Shown in pieces: positions 1 through 10,067 of a stretch of 64,000 nucleotides of DNA. A program made the position numbers and the translations under genes. The notes below the pieces were generated by a model. The model was not told the DNA's origin. It saw nothing but the letters and a program-made list of their open reading frames with translations, and did not search any database. Within the stretch, counting starts at the first letter, position 1. Each line of letters begins with the position of its first letter. This DNA comes from Desulfuromonas acetoxidans DSM 684 (lineage in GTDB: Bacteria; Desulfobacterota; Desulfuromonadia; Desulfuromonadales; Desulfuromonadaceae): contig NZ_AAEW02000013.1 in assembly GCF_000167355.1 (NCBI RefSeq), positions 1 through 64,000 on the forward strand, read 5' to 3'.

Positions 1-15
1 CGCTTTTTTTTTGAC

Positions 16-288
16 TTAATTTACAGCGTCTTTCAGGGCTTTTCCAGCTTTGAATTTGGGTACTTTTGCGGCAGGAATTTTGATCTCAGCACCGGTTTGA
101 GGATTTTTGCCAACACGGGCAGCACGGTCACCTACGCTAAATGTGCCAAAGCCAACCAGAGCGATTTTATCACCACCCTTGAGTGCCTCGGTTACGGTGT
201 CAACAAAAGCTTTCAGGGCTTTTTCAGAATCAGACTTACTCAGTTCAGCTTTTTCGGCAATTGCAGTTACGAGCTCAGTTTTTGTCAC
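16..288 (-). CDS. hup: HU family DNA-binding protein
   Basis: A 90-residue nucleoid protein that bends and compacts DNA as a dimer. The N terminus [17 protein letters not shown] and the core [21 protein letters not shown] (the DNA-contacting beta arm) are typical of HU. The start is a GTG preceded by AGGAGG at six bases distance; a longer reading frame reaching 363 has no family similarity upstream of this GTG. It lies downstream of lon, on the same strand, separated by about 110 bases, so it probably has its own promoter. HU beside lon is a common arrangement in proteobacteria. Length matches the family. Confidence 0.95.
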   Translation of the reverse strand: MTKTELVTAIAEKAELSKSDSEKALKAFVDTVTEALKGGDKIALVGFGTFSVGDRAARVGKNPQTGAEIKIPAAKVPKFKAGKALKDAVN

Positions 289-401
289 GGCTAACCTCCT
301 AGTTTTCAATGAGTTTTGCGTTGCTGAAACGCGCCAGTTATAACAGAGAATGGTAGAGAGCACAAGGCCTAAAAAGGCCCTCTCGCCAGCAAAATGAATA
401 A

Positions 402-2783
402 TTATTTATCTGCTTTCTCCCCATGGCCATCGCAGGGTTGTTCTAGCAACGCACGTGCCAAAACTTGATCCATATGGCCGACGCAGCAGATATCCAACCC
501 CTTCTTCAGACTCTCCGGAATCTCTTTGAGATCCTTTTCATTCTCTTGTGGTACCAATACCATTTCCAATCCAGCTCGTTTTGCAGCCAGAAGTTTCTCT
601 TTCAACCCGCCAATGGCAAGGACCTCTCCACGCAGGTTAATTTCTCCGGTCATGCCCAGGTTGCAGTCCACCGGACGGCGAGTCAATGCTGAAGAAATTG
701 CAGTGGCCATGGTGATGCCAGCCGAGGGTCCATCTTTAGGGATAGCACCCTCAGGTACGTGAATATGCACGTCTATTTGGCGATAGAAGTCTTTTTCAAG
801 ACCCAATTCCTGCCAGCGGGAACGGACATAGGCCATGGCCGCCTGAGCCGATTCCTGCATCACATCACCGAGCTTTCCGGTGATGGTCAGCTTACCCTGA
901 CCGGGCAATTCCAGGACTTCAATCATGAGAATCTCTCCCCCGGATTGAGTCCATGCCAGACCGGTTGCAACACCAGATTGCGACGACTGATCTTTACGGC
1001 CAAAGCGATACGATGGCACACCTAAAAATTTATTGACCTGTGGCACACCAATGGAAATTTTTTCTTTTCCAGCGCTATCATCAACCATTTGTCGAGCAAT
1101 TTTACGGCAAATGGCGGCAATACGGCGCTCCAAATCACGGACTCCAGACTCTCGAGTATAACGGCGAACGATCTCCCGGAGTGCTGCAGCACTAAAGCGG
1201 ACACCGCGACCATCAAGACCATGCTCCTTCACCTGTTTGTTGATCAGGTGTTCGCAGGCAATCTGCAGTTTTTCCTCTTCTGTATAGCCATCAAGCTGAA
1301 CAATCTCCATACGGTCCAGCAACGGCGCAGGAATACCCTGCAGAGAATTTGCCGTGGTAATAAACATGACATGGGACAGATCGTAATCCATGTCAAGAAA
1401 ATGATCGCCAAAGGTTTTGTTCTGTTCCGGATCTAGCACTTCGAGCAGCGCCGATGACGGATCTCCACGAAAATCCATGGACATCTTATCGATCTCATCA
1501 AGCAGAAACACCGGATTACGGACGCCGGCCTTTTTCATGCTCTGAATCACCTTACCGGGCATGGCACCAATGTAGGTGCGGCGATGGCCACGAATCTCTG
1601 CTTCATCACGCACTCCACCAAGCGAGATGCGGATAAACTTGCGATTGATGGCACGGGCAATAGACCGCCCCAGTGATGTTTTACCCACTCCCGGTGGGCC
1701 AACCAGGCACAGAATTGGACCTTTGATTTTTTTGACCAGTGTCTGTACGGCCAGATGCTCAAGGATTCTTTCTTTAACCTTGTCGAGGCCATAATGGTCC
1801 TCATCAAGAATGGCCTTGGCGCGCTCGAGATCAGTACTGTCGCGCGTGCTTTTCTGCCACGGCATGGACAGCAGCCAGTCAATGTAATTGCGCACCACGG
1901 TTGCCTCAGCAGACATGGGCGACATCATTTTGAGTTTTCGCAGTTCAGCCGTGGCTTTTTCTGTCGCTTCTCGCGACATTTTACGCTTTTCGATCTGCTC
2001 TTCCAGCTCGATCAGCTCCTGCTTAAACTCATCTTTATCGCCAAGCTCTTTCTGAATGGCCCGCATCTGTTCATTGAGGTAATACTCTTTTTGCGTGCGC
2101 TCCATCTGGTTTTTGACACGCTTGCGGATCTTCTTCTCTATCTTGAGAATCTCGACCTCGCGCTCCATCAACTCAAGCAACAGTTCAAGGCGGTCACAGA
2201 CATCAATCTGCTCGAGAACTTCCTGCTTCTCGTCCACGCGCAAGTTCAGATGAGCCGTGATAATGTCGGCCAGGTTGCCGGCACTCGTGACATTCTCAAC
2301 CGCAGTCACCACTTCAGCCGGAACTTTACTGCTGAAAGACACATAGGCATCAAACAGCTCCTTGGCGCTGCGCACCAAGGCCTGAGTTTCCAAAGAACCG
2401 CAACTGCCCTCCTGGATCTCTTCACAGCAAGCCAGGGTGCAGGCTTCCTCATCAATCAGTTCCAGCAGCTCCGCCCGTACCATACCTTCAACAAGAAGCT
2501 TCATGGTACCATCAGGCAATTTGAGCAATTGGGAGATTTTGGCCACGGTACCGATGGAGAACAGGTCGTCACGACCCGGTTCATCGATTTCGGCATCGTT
2601 CTGAGCGACCAAAAAAATCAGGCGTTGACCGTCCATGGCTTTTTCGAGAGCCGCGATGGAACGCGGGCGACCGACGAAAAGTGGAGTAACCATTTCAGGA
2701 AAAATTACAATATCGCGCAAAGGGAGCAGGGGGATAGCCCCTGCTCCCTCAAAACGTTCAGGAGTGTCAGAAATTTCTGTCAT
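402..2783 (-). CDS. lon: ATP-dependent protease Lon
   Basis: Cytoplasmic ATP-dependent serine protease that degrades damaged and regulatory proteins. Order of parts: N-terminal substrate-recognition domain ([23 protein letters not shown], about residues 18-40), central AAA+ module with Walker [10 protein letters not shown] and Walker [11 protein letters not shown], and C-terminal protease domain with the catalytic serine in [13 protein letters not shown] and the lysine further on in [14 protein letters not shown]. About 793 residues, the usual size. An ATG at 2783 is preferred over an adjacent TTG three bases upstream. It follows clpX by 23 bases and is probably the last gene of a tig-clpP-clpX-lon operon. 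Confidence 0.97.
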   Translation of the reverse strand: MTEISDTPERFEGAGAIPLLPLRDIVIFPEMVTPLFVGRPRSIAALEKAMDGQRLIFLVAQNDAEIDEPGRDDLFSIGTVAKISQLLKLPDGTMKLLVEGMVRAELLELIDEEACTLACCEEIQEGSCGSLETQALVRSAKELFDAYVSFSSKVPAEVVTAVENVTSAGNLADIITAHLNLRVDEKQEVLEQIDVCDRLELLLELMEREVEILKIEKKIRKRVKNQMERTQKEYYLNEQMRAIQKELGDKDEFKQELIELEEQIEKRKMSREATEKATAELRKLKMMSPMSAEATVVRNYIDWLLSMPWQKSTRDSTDLERAKAILDEDHYGLDKVKERILEHLAVQTLVKKIKGPILCLVGPPGVGKTSLGRSIARAINRKFIRISLGGVRDEAEIRGHRRTYIGAMPGKVIQSMKKAGVRNPVFLLDEIDKMSMDFRGDPSSALLEVLDPEQNKTFGDHFLDMDYDLSHVMFITTANSLQGIPAPLLDRMEIVQLDGYTEEEKLQIACEHLINKQVKEHGLDGRGVRFSAAALREIVRRYTRESGVRDLERRIAAICRKIARQMVDDSAGKEKISIGVPQVNKFLGVPSYRFGRKDQSSQSGVATGLAWTQSGGEILMIEVLELPGQGKLTITGKLGDVMQESAQAAMAYVRSRWQELGLEKDFYRQIDVHIHVPEGAIPKDGPSAGITMATAISSALTRRPVDCNLGMTGEINLRGEVLAIGGLKEKLLAAKRAGLEMVLVPQENEKDLKEIPESLKKGLDICCVGHMDQVLARALLEQPCDGHGEKADK

Positions 2784-2806
2784 CAATTATCCAAAAAGTT
2801 ATGAAA

Positions 2807-4051
2807 TCAGGCAGATTCGGCGCAGTCATAGACAATCAGCGGTGCCGATTTTTTTACGACAACATCCTCGCTGATAACAACTTCCTTGACGTGATCCTGC
2901 GATGGGATGTCATACATGATATCCAGCATGACCTCTTCAAGGATGGAGCGCAAACCACGTGCTCCGGTTTTGCGTCGTGCCGCTTCCTTGGCAACGGCCA
3001 CCAAGGCACCGTCAGTAAATTTAAGCGCCACATCTTCGAGATCAAGCAGCTTCTGATACTGGCGAACCAGAGCGTTTTTCGGCTCCTTGAGAATTAACAC
3101 CAGAGCCTCTTCATCCAACTCTTCAAGCGTGGCAATAACAGGAAGGCGGCCGATAAATTCAGGGATCAAACCATATTTAAGTAAGTCACCCGGCTCGATA
3201 TCCTTAAGCAGCTTTCCTAAAGTGGTTTCGCTGGGCATGCGCACATTGGCACCAAAACCAATACTCTTCTTGCCGATACGTTGAGAGATAACATCTTCCA
3301 ACCCGGAAAAAGCACCGCCACAAATAAACAAAATGTTGGCCGTATCGACTTTGATAAATTCCTGCTGTGGGTGCTTGCGCCCCCCTTTGGGTGGAATACT
3401 CGCCGTCGTTCCTTCGATAATTTTCAACAAAGCTTGCTGCACCCCTTCACCGGAAACATCGCGGGTAATTGAGGGGGATTCACTCTTGCGAGCAATCTTG
3501 TCGATCTCATCAATATAGATGATACCACGCTGAGCTTTTTCAATATCGTAATCAGCAGCCTGAACCAGGCTCAGAACAATGTTCTCGACGTCCTCACCAA
3601 CATAACCAGCCTCAGTCAAATTAGTCGCGTCAGCCATAGCAAAAGGAACATTGAGGACCCGTGCAAGGGTTTGTGCCAACAACGTTTTACCACTGCCGGT
3701 GGGGCCGAGAAGCAGAATATTACTCTTCTGGATCTCGACATCATCATTTTTAGCCGCGTACCGAATCCGCTTGTAATGATTATAGACAGCTACGGACAGC
3801 ACTTTCTTTGCCCAGTTCTGACCAACAACATAATCATCGAGGGTTGCCCGTATCTCGGCTGGTGCCGGCAGCTTTTCCGCTTCCGTCACCTCTTGGGCGC
3901 CGAGTTCTTCGGTAATAATCTCTTGGCACAGATCGATACACTCATCACAGATATAAACTGACGGTCCGGCAATGAGCTTTTTGACATCATCCTGCGATTT
4001 GCCGCAGAACGAACAGGTCAAATCTCCGGTGTGATCATCATTGTGCTCCAT
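2807..4051 (-). CDS. clpX: ATP-dependent Clp protease ATP-binding subunit ClpX
   Basis: AAA+ unfoldase that recognises substrates and feeds them to ClpP. The N-terminal C4 zinc-binding domain is complete (CSFCGK, then CDECIDLC, residues about 18-46). Walker A GPTGSGKT, Walker [14 protein letters not shown] and the sensor regions are intact, as is the [14 protein letters not shown]-type region ([14 protein letters not shown] here). 414 residues, normal length. It starts 15 bases after clpP and is followed closely by lon, so the three are very likely co-transcribed. Confidence 0.98.
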   Translation of the reverse strand: MEHNDDHTGDLTCSFCGKSQDDVKKLIAGPSVYICDECIDLCQEIITEELGAQEVTEAEKLPAPAEIRATLDDYVVGQNWAKKVLSVAVYNHYKRIRYAAKNDDVEIQKSNILLLGPTGSGKTLLAQTLARVLNVPFAMADATNLTEAGYVGEDVENIVLSLVQAADYDIEKAQRGIIYIDEIDKIARKSESPSITRDVSGEGVQQALLKIIEGTTASIPPKGGRKHPQQEFIKVDTANILFICGGAFSGLEDVISQRIGKKSIGFGANVRMPSETTLGKLLKDIEPGDLLKYGLIPEFIGRLPVIATLEELDEEALVLILKEPKNALVRQYQKLLDLEDVALKFTDGALVAVAKEAARRKTGARGLRSILEEVMLDIMYDIPSQDHVKEVVISEDVVVKKSAPLIVYDCAESA

Positions 4052-4066
4052 AACGTCCCTCCGTTC

Positions 4067-4657
4067 TTATCCGACCTCAGCCCGCATGACAATCTTGTCG
4101 ATGAGGCCGTATTTTTGTGCATCTTCGGCCCCCATGAAAAAATCACGTTCCGTGTCACGGGCAATAGTCTCAATATCCTGGCTGCAGTGGTGAGCCAGAA
4201 TGCGATTCAGATCTTCTCGCAGACGAAGTATTTCCTGAGCGTGAATACTAATATCACTCGCCTGTCCCTGAAAGCCACCCAACGGCTGATGAATCATAAT
4301 GCGTGAATTCGGCAGGGTAAACCGCTTTCCTTCCGCACCCGCCGCCAGCAACACAGCTCCCATACTTGCCGCCTGCCCGACACAAATCGTCGATACCGGC
4401 GCTTTGATATACTGCATGGTATCATAAATGGCCATGCCAGCGGTAACGACACCGCCAGGGGAGTTGATATACAGGTGGATATCCTTCTCGGGATCTTCCG
4501 ACTCTAAAAACAACAATTGAGCGATAACCAGATTGGAAATCTGGTCATCAATCCCACCACCGAGAAAAATGATCCGATCCTTAAGCAGACGCGAATAGAT
4601 GTCGTAAGAACGTTCTCCACGTCCGGTTTGCTCGACAACGATCGGGACAAGACTCAT
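4067..4657 (-). CDS. clpP: ATP-dependent Clp protease proteolytic subunit ClpP
   Basis: Serine peptidase that forms the tetradecameric chamber of ClpXP. The catalytic serine is in GQAASMGA (Ser98) and the histidine in [10 protein letters not shown] (His123); the aspartate lies in the C-terminal [11 protein letters not shown] segment. 196 residues, typical, with the usual N terminus [19 protein letters not shown]. It begins four bases after the trigger-factor stop codon and precedes clpX by 15 bases, the standard tig-clpP-clpX order. Confidence 0.98.
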   Translation of the reverse strand: MSLVPIVVEQTGRGERSYDIYSRLLKDRIIFLGGGIDDQISNLVIAQLLFLESEDPEKDIHLYINSPGGVVTAGMAIYDTMQYIKAPVSTICVGQAASMGAVLLAAGAEGKRFTLPNSRIMIHQPLGGFQGQASDISIHAQEILRLREDLNRILAHHCSQDIETIARDTERDFFMGAEDAQKYGLIDKIVMRAEVG

Positions 4658-4661
4658 AGAA

Positions 4662-5987
4662 TTACTCCTGTTCTTCGTCAGCAGGCTTCTCTGCCAACGC
4701 TTCTTTGGTCACTTCCTCGATTTTTGATTGACCCAGCAAATAGGTAATCACTTTTTCCTCTTCAATCTGAGCCAGCAGACCTTTGCGCGCCTCGTCAGAA
4801 GAGTAATATTTCTTCACTTCGTCGAGAGGAGCATTGGCCATCTCTGCGATCTCTTCAAGACGGCTGTCAACTTCATCGTCATCTACAGAGATATTCTCCT
4901 GACGACCAATCGCCTCAAGCAACAAGCTACCCTGCACTTGCTTGACGGCAGTTTCACGATACATGACGCGGAACGCTTCTTCGTTCATCCCCATCATCTC
5001 CATGGTCATGCCTTGAGACTGCAAACGGTTGGAGATATTTTTATGCATGAAGTCAAGCTGACGTTCAATCATAGCTTCAGGGACTTCCACCTCATTGCGC
5101 TCAACCAGAACTGTGATGAGGCGTTCCTTAAGGTCATCATCAATGCGGGAGGTTTCCTGTTTTTTATAGCCATCACGGATCTTTTCGCGCAGATCATCGG
5201 CACTTTCAGCACCATAACCTTTTGCAAACTCATCATCAAGCTCAGGCATCTGTTTTACTTTAATCTCTTTCAGGGCAATCTTGAAAGTAGATTCTTTACC
5301 GGCTAGGTCTTTATTTCCATACTCTTCGGGGAATGTCACGGAAATTTCTTTCTCTTCTCCCCGCTTCAACCCAACCAACTGCTCTTCAAACCCGGGGATA
5401 AAGCTGCCGGAACCAAGCTCCAGCTCATGATCCTGGGCGGCACCACCTTCAAACGCTTCGCCATCGACAAAGCCTTCAAAATCGATGGTCACGAAATCAC
5501 CATTTTGAGCCTCATCACGCTCGGCCACTTCCATGGTGGAACGGGAGCTGAGCATTTCATTAAGGCGCTCATCGACGATCTTCTCATCAAAATCAAAGAT
5601 CTCTTTTTTCAGCTCAATGTCAGTATAGTCCTTCGCCGAAACTTCCGGCTTCACTTCAACATGTGCTTCATAGGTAAACGGCTTATCCTTCTCCAGATCA
5701 CTGCTCTCTTCAATAGAAGGTTCAGAGATTGCGGCAACTTCATTATCAACCAGAGCCTGATAGTAGGTTTCGTTGATCAGTCGACCAACAACATCCTGTT
5801 TCATCTGATCAACATAATAGCTCTCAACCACCGACATGGGAACCTTGCCGTCACGAAACCCCTTAACCTTGGCCGACTTGGCAATTTTCTTATACGTTTT
5901 AGCGATCTCTTCACTGACGCGGTCAGCGCTGATTTCAACAGAAATTTTCTTTTTTACGGAGCTTACATTTTCGACCTGAACATTCAT
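4662..5987 (-). CDS. tig: Trigger factor, ribosome-associated chaperone
   Basis: Ribosome-bound folding chaperone with peptidyl-prolyl isomerase activity. The N-terminal ribosome-binding signature is present as [16 protein letters not shown] (residues about 41-56), followed by an FKBP-like domain ([20 protein letters not shown], around 163-182) and a helical C-terminal domain ending in an acidic tail. 441 residues. A ribosome binding site GAGG lies upstream of the ATG. First gene of the tig-clpP-clpX-lon unit; just upstream is a terminator that separates it from tRNA-Leu. Confidence 0.97.
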   Translation of the reverse strand: MNVQVENVSSVKKKISVEISADRVSEEIAKTYKKIAKSAKVKGFRDGKVPMSVVESYYVDQMKQDVVGRLINETYYQALVDNEVAAISEPSIEESSDLEKDKPFTYEAHVEVKPEVSAKDYTDIELKKEIFDFDEKIVDERLNEMLSSRSTMEVAERDEAQNGDFVTIDFEGFVDGEAFEGGAAQDHELELGSGSFIPGFEEQLVGLKRGEEKEISVTFPEEYGNKDLAGKESTFKIALKEIKVKQMPELDDEFAKGYGAESADDLREKIRDGYKKQETSRIDDDLKERLITVLVERNEVEVPEAMIERQLDFMHKNISNRLQSQGMTMEMMGMNEEAFRVMYRETAVKQVQGSLLLEAIGRQENISVDDDEVDSRLEEIAEMANAPLDEVKKYYSSDEARKGLLAQIEEEKVITYLLGQSKIEEVTKEALAEKPADEEQE

Positions 5988-6045
5988 GCGGATAACCTCA
6001 CTTGATTAAAATATCGATAACCTGACAAACCGGAAAATCTCAGAC

Positions 6046-6069
6046 AAAACAGGGGCACTATGGCCCCTG
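6046..6069 (-). terminator. Terminator after tRNA-Leu
   Basis: The stem CAGGGGC (6050-6056) pairs with GCCCCTG (6063-6069) around a six-base loop. Read on the minus strand it is followed by TTTTG, just downstream of the tRNA-Leu CCA end, and separates the tRNA from tig. Confidence 0.7.
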
Positions 6070-6077
6070 ATTTTTTT

Positions 6078-6160
6078 TGGTGCGAGAGGGGAGACTCGAA
6101 CTCCCACGGTTGCCCGCTGGATCCTAAATCCAGTGCGTCTGCCAATTCCGCCACTCTCGC
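6078..6160 (-). tRNA. tRNA-Leu (anticodon TAG)
   Basis: Read on the minus strand the acceptor arm GCGAGAG pairs with CTCTCGC, followed by A and an encoded CCA. The anticodon arm CTGGA-TTTAGGA-TCCAG gives anticodon TAG, leucine. A variable arm longer than in the three neighbouring tRNAs and the T-loop TTCGAGT support a class II leucine tRNA. 83 bases including CCA. Confidence 0.96.
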
Positions 6161-6250
6161 GCAACAGCTGTATCCCACGATAATTCGCGGGTTGAAGGCT
6201 TCATCGGTTAAGAGTGATAGATTATCATCTCGTTGTTGGAAGCCAAAAAT

Positions 6251-6314
6251 CAAAAAAGACTCGACTATCGCTACTCTCGCCGGGAGTCCGACAAGAACAT
6301 CGACGATCGAGTCT
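6251..6314 (-). terminator. Probable terminator after tRNA-His
   Basis: AGACTCGA (6257-6264) and TCGAGTCT (6307-6314) are perfect inverted arms with a smaller inner hairpin between them. On the minus strand the structure starts about 13 bases after the tRNA-His CCA and is followed by TTTTTTGATTTTT. It would end the Pro-Arg-His tRNA transcript. The large loop is unusual for a simple terminator. Confidence 0.5.
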
Positions 6315-6326
6315 ATCATGGTTAAA

Positions 6327-6403
6327 TGGGGTGAGTGAAGGGATTTGAACCCTCGACAACTGGAGTCACAATCCAGCGCTCTACCAACTGAGCTACACCC
6401 ACC
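6327..6403 (-). tRNA. tRNA-His (anticodon GTG)
   Basis: Acceptor strand GTGGGTG pairs with CACTCAC, and the extra 5' G typical of histidine tRNA faces the C discriminator. Anticodon arm CTGGA-TTGTGAC-TCCAG gives GTG. CCA is encoded. 77 bases. Confidence 0.97.
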
Positions 6404-6468
6404 ACAAACAAGGTGGCCAATACTACTTATCGGCCTATCTATTGTCAACAAAAAACAGGGTTGTTGAG

Positions 6469-6545
6469 TGGCGCGCCAGGAAGGACTCGAACCCTCGACC
6501 CTGTGATTAGAAGTCACATGCTCTATCCAGCTGAGCTACTGGCGC
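6469..6545 (-). tRNA. tRNA-Arg (anticodon TCT)
   Basis: Acceptor GCGCCAG pairs with CTGGCGC, discriminator G, CCA encoded. Anticodon arm TGTGA-CTTCTAA-TCACA gives TCT, arginine. D-arm TAGCTCAGCTGGATAGAGC and T-loop GGTTCGAGTCC are canonical. 77 bases. Confidence 0.97.
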
Positions 6546-6553
6546 TTGTATTA

Positions 6554-6631
<78 letters not shown>

Positions 6632-6715
6632 ACATACAAGACGCTGTTGTTTATCATTCTGAATTTAAAAATGCAACTTTTTTTTGTCCGACGGTCAAAC
6701 TCATCACACAGACAG

Positions 6716-7246
6716 CTACCTGCTGGTATAATCAACGTCTATAATATCATCAGAAGAGGGCGATTCAGAACGCGCCGGAATCCCCGTCAGCACATCTTTC
6801 TTGAGCAGCTCAAACTCTTCTTTGCTGATCAAGCCCTTATCATACATATTCGCCAGACGGTCAAGACTACGCAATCGCGACGTGTCAGGATCTTCCAGTT
6901 GCAATGGGGCGCCATCAACCTGCCGCACACCAGAAGAAACGCCAACCCGCACCGATGCCAACCCACCCAGAAGACTGATCTCCATAGGCCGATCATTCGG
7001 CACATGGCCATCAAACGTCTCCTTGAGTGTTTTCTTGCTGCGTTTGAGATGCCGGTAAAACAGATAGCCGGACAGCGCCAACAGCGCTAGTCCACCACCG
7101 AGAATCCACGGCATATATTCGACCAGGCCCCGAAAGAACACTACAAACAGGCCCAGCAGAACCAGCAGAACCACATGGAGAATCAGGACAAAATAGCCGA
7201 CAAAAATATTTTTAGCGATACCGGTATCACCGGAGTCTTGTGCCAT
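6716..7246 (-). CDS. Membrane protein with C-terminal SHOCT domain
   Basis: 176 residues, function unknown. Two hydrophobic segments (about residues 14-35, GYFVLILHVVLLVLLGLFVV, and 45-60) predict an inner-membrane protein with a cytoplasmic tail. Near the C terminus LDRLANMYDKGLISKEEFELL fits the SHOCT (short C-terminal) domain, a helical oligomerisation motif usually found at protein ends. The ATG at 7246 is chosen because the reading frame upstream has no membrane-protein character; the ribosome binding site is weak. It sits upstream of the tRNA cluster and may be its first gene or independent. Confidence 0.75.
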   Translation of the reverse strand: MAQDSGDTGIAKNIFVGYFVLILHVVLLVLLGLFVVFFRGLVEYMPWILGGGLALLALSGYLFYRHLKRSKKTLKETFDGHVPNDRPMEISLLGGLASVRVGVSSGVRQVDGAPLQLEDPDTSRLRSLDRLANMYDKGLISKEEFELLKKDVLTGIPARSESPSSDDIIDVDYTSR

Positions 7247-7504
7247 AACAACAACATTCCACAATGACGCACATTGAACAGTTGAACCCTCTCCACCACG
7301 ACGAGAGCCCCTCAAACTGCGGCGCCCACTATAACAGGAAACATCAGGGGGGCAAACCATTAATGGCGAAAGCGCTGCCGCAATGCAGAAAAATTGAACC
7401 CGTTCACGCTCTGTGATAGAGTCCGCCCCAATATAGCGCAAGCCATTCAAAACGAAGAATCAAAGCGAAAAGCCCTGAATTGAAACACATCAAGGAGAAT
7501 CTCT

Positions 7505-8017
7505 ATGGAAACCAGCCCCAAAGTCTCTCTGGAGACGACTCAAGGCACCATTGTTCTGGAACTCGATGCCGAAAAGGCCCCTATCACGGTCGAAAACTTT
7601 CTGAACTATGTGAGAAATAATTTCTACCAAGACACGATTTTTCATCGGGTGATTCCCGGCTTCATGATCCAGGGTGGCGGAATGAACGCCGCCATGGAGG
7701 AAGAGCATGGAAAAACACCGATCAAGAACGAAGCGGACAATGGGTTAAAAAATCTCTGCGGCACCATTGCCATGGCACGTACCCAAGTGGTGGACAGTGC
7801 CACCTCCCAGTTCTTCATCAACGTCAACGACAACGACTTCCTCAACCATCGCGATCCACGCCCTGAAGCGTTCGGCTATGCGGTGTTCGGTAAGGTTGTC
7901 GAAGGCATGGACGTGGTTCGCACTATTGAAAAGGTGCCCACCGGCAACAAAGGCCACCATCAGGATGTGCCTTTGGAACCGATCACCATCGTCAAAGCCA
8001 GTGTCATCGAAGACTAA
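7505..8017 (+). CDS. Cyclophilin-type peptidyl-prolyl cis-trans isomerase
   Basis: 170-residue prolyl isomerase without a signal peptide, so cytoplasmic. The cyclophilin core is clear: [15 protein letters not shown] (with the catalytic Arg in FHRVIP), GTIAMART and [15 protein letters not shown]. The residue after the second motif region, [16 protein letters not shown], is also standard. AAGGAG lies seven bases upstream of the ATG. Monocistronic: a strong terminator follows directly. PpiB type by length and lack of export signal. Confidence 0.95.
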   Translation: METSPKVSLETTQGTIVLELDAEKAPITVENFLNYVRNNFYQDTIFHRVIPGFMIQGGGMNAAMEEEHGKTPIKNEADNGLKNLCGTIAMARTQVVDSATSQFFINVNDNDFLNHRDPRPEAFGYAVFGKVVEGMDVVRTIEKVPTGNKGHHQDVPLEPITIVKASVIED

Positions 8018-8022
8018 CAGAC

Positions 8023-8051
8023 AAAGGGAGCTGCGCCACGCAGCTCCCTTT
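8023..8051 (+). terminator. Terminator of the cyclophilin gene
   Basis: Perfect 13-base-pair stem AAAGGGAGCTGCG / CGCAGCTCCCTTT around a CCA loop, five bases after the stop codon, ending in TTTC. Confidence 0.9.
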
Positions 8052-8151
8052 CAATTTCTCCCCACCGTTACCTCCCTGTCCCGGCAAAGGCTCAGCCCCC
8101 CTACACCTGCAGAGTCGCGCCCTACATAAGAGCTTAAACAACACCCTGTTT

Positions 8152-8982
8152 TCAGGATGTCACCATAACCGACGTCGTGCGACGAAACGGGTTGACCCGC
8201 ACCTGTAGCGAATAAAGGTAGGGATAATCCTGTTGCAAATGTTCCAAATAATCAAACCACTGTGGCAGCAACAGCCGATAAACCCTCACAGCATCATTGC
8301 TTAAATGGTTCAGATCACTTTCAGGTAGCTCTGTATGGTTTTCGCGAAAGCCCAGTTCCTGTTCAAAGTGAAACAACGCCAGCAGCAATTCCGAAAAAGC
8401 ACTATGCTCCAACACCGCCGGATTCTCAAGCAAGCGGATCAACAACGGCTTGACAGCAGGGAGCACCTCCCAGCTGGACGCCACCAACTGCTCCGGCCGT
8501 TCGAACTCCAATGGCAAGGCAGTGGAGAACTTGTCCAAAGCGCGAAAATCACGCCGGTTCCACTGCGCAGTAAACTCAAAGCGACACCGATCATCCTTTG
8601 CCAAGGGCAAATGTTCTACCAGTTGCGTCAACAGGGTATGACCGATTTCGTCAAAAAACACCCCTACCAACATATGAAGCTTTCTGCGCTTACTTTCCTC
8701 TTCCCGCCGATTCAGCATCAGCTCCGTCGCCCGGCCGACAAAACTCAAAAAAGTGACAGCACCAAGAACAATAAACACCATAGCGAACAGGCGACCCAGC
8801 GTCGTTTGCGGCAGGATGTCACCATATCCAACGCTGGACATAGTGACAATACTGAAATAAAGCGCCTCACTAAAGCTCAGATGCTCTGTGAGCATAAAGC
8901 AGCCGGTGCTCAGGCAAATCACAGCAATAACAAGAAAGAGATAGATGCGTAGCTGACGAATAGCGGAGTTGTTTGTTTTCAT
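8152..8982 (-). CDS. Two-transmembrane potassium channel with unknown C-terminal domain
   Basis: 276 residues. Two membrane segments (about 12-32, YLFLVIAVICLSTGCFML, and 68-88, LFAMVFIVLGAVTFLSFVG) flank a pore loop with the potassium selectivity filter TMSSVGYGD (around residues 49-57). The remaining about 190 residues contain no recognisable RCK/TrkA-N nucleotide-binding motif (no GxGxxG), unlike most bacterial channels of this type, and I cannot assign them. The ATG at 8982 has AGG upstream; a GTG at 9087 would add a hydrophobic stretch and is less likely. It converges on the cyclophilin gene. Confidence 0.8.
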   Translation of the reverse strand: MKTNNSAIRQLRIYLFLVIAVICLSTGCFMLTEHLSFSEALYFSIVTMSSVGYGDILPQTTLGRLFAMVFIVLGAVTFLSFVGRATELMLNRREEESKRRKLHMLVGVFFDEIGHTLLTQLVEHLPLAKDDRCRFEFTAQWNRRDFRALDKFSTALPLEFERPEQLVASSWEVLPAVKPLLIRLLENPAVLEHSAFSELLLALFHFEQELGFRENHTELPESDLNHLSNDAVRVYRLLLPQWFDYLEHLQQDYPYLYSLQVRVNPFRRTTSVMVTS

Positions 8983-9189
8983 ATAAACCTGTGCAAAATC
9001 GAACAAAGAAAAAAACGTGGATCGAATCAAAGATTTGAAGGTTACTAAAAAACAGGCGGTAAAACCAGTCAATCGGGAGATTAACACATCGGTTCAACAG
9101 CCTGTCAGGTAAGCTAGTCGCAAAAACGCCCAGAGTGGAATAGAATAGACGCCTGAGACTACACAAGACCGCGTCAGGAGGTATCAAGT

Positions 9190-9906
9190 ATGGACAAGTC
9201 GAAGGAGATAAACGGGGCAGCAGACCGGGGACAGGAGCTCCTCGCCATCCACGTCAAAAATGCCCACACAAGACTGTCCGATTTTCTCGATCAATACGGC
9301 ACCGGGCTGGACGTACTGGGAAAGGCCATGGGTGCCTTCACCAAGGCTGTCTACGATCTTCCCGAGTCAGCGGCCTGCGCTTCGGGATGTGCCTGGTGCT
9401 GCCACCTGCGGGTAGAGACATCGATTCCCGAGCTTCTGGTGATTTACCGGGAACTCCTGACGGGGAGCACACCAGAGGGCATCGCCTCCTTGAAAAAGTG
9501 GACCAGAGAGGCAGCCAGCCTTGGCGATCTTCGGGATGAAGATCTCTGGTATCAGCATAAGCTCCCCTGCCCTTTTCTTGATAATAACAAAGTTTGTCTG
9601 ATTTATCCGGTGCGGCCATTTGCCTGCAGAGCCCACCATTCCATGGACGCAGCGCTCTGCCAAAAAGGCTATGAGGAAGGACGGCGCCTGATGATTCCGT
9701 CTCTCCCCCTCTACAGAGCAAGCACCGATATCTATTCCACGATCTTTATCAAAGTGATGGCAGTGAGAGGGTTTGCGTCATTTCCGGTGGGGTTCATCAA
9801 GGGGCTGGCTATGCTGTTGGAAGAGCCAACACTGACAGAGGCCTGGCTTAACGGCAAAGATGTTTTTTCCCCGGCCAGAATCATCAAAGGAGATAGCAGG
9901 GAGTAA
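9190..9906 (+). CDS. YkgJ family cysteine cluster protein
   Basis: 238 residues, cytoplasmic. The conserved cysteine pattern of the YkgJ (CxxCxxxCC) family is visible: CASGCAWCCHLRVETSIPE (residues about 62-80), then LPCPFLDNNKVCLIYPVRPFACR and a final cysteine in DAALCQ. These cysteines are thought to bind zinc or an iron-sulfur centre; no reaction is established. Strong ribosome binding site AGGAGG. It stands alone between divergent and convergent neighbours. Confidence 0.85.
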   Translation: MDKSKEINGAADRGQELLAIHVKNAHTRLSDFLDQYGTGLDVLGKAMGAFTKAVYDLPESAACASGCAWCCHLRVETSIPELLVIYRELLTGSTPEGIASLKKWTREAASLGDLRDEDLWYQHKLPCPFLDNNKVCLIYPVRPFACRAHHSMDAALCQKGYEEGRRLMIPSLPLYRASTDIYSTIFIKVMAVRGFASFPVGFIKGLAMLLEEPTLTEAWLNGKDVFSPARIIKGDSRE

Positions 9907-10067
9907 GCAGGGAGGGGGGGGGGACAAAGCCCCGGACATATCCATGGATAATGGTCTTAACATGAAAACAGCTCAGTATCAGACATGATCTAACTGCCCC
10001 CTGAACTCGTTGTTTAAGTTTCTAAAAAGAACTTTTTCTTCCCAAGTGATAAGAGTTGAGAGTTTTT

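Noticed and set aside
1755-2804. A 349-codon open frame on the plus strand
   Set aside because: Antisense to lon, no recognisable domain or ribosome binding site.
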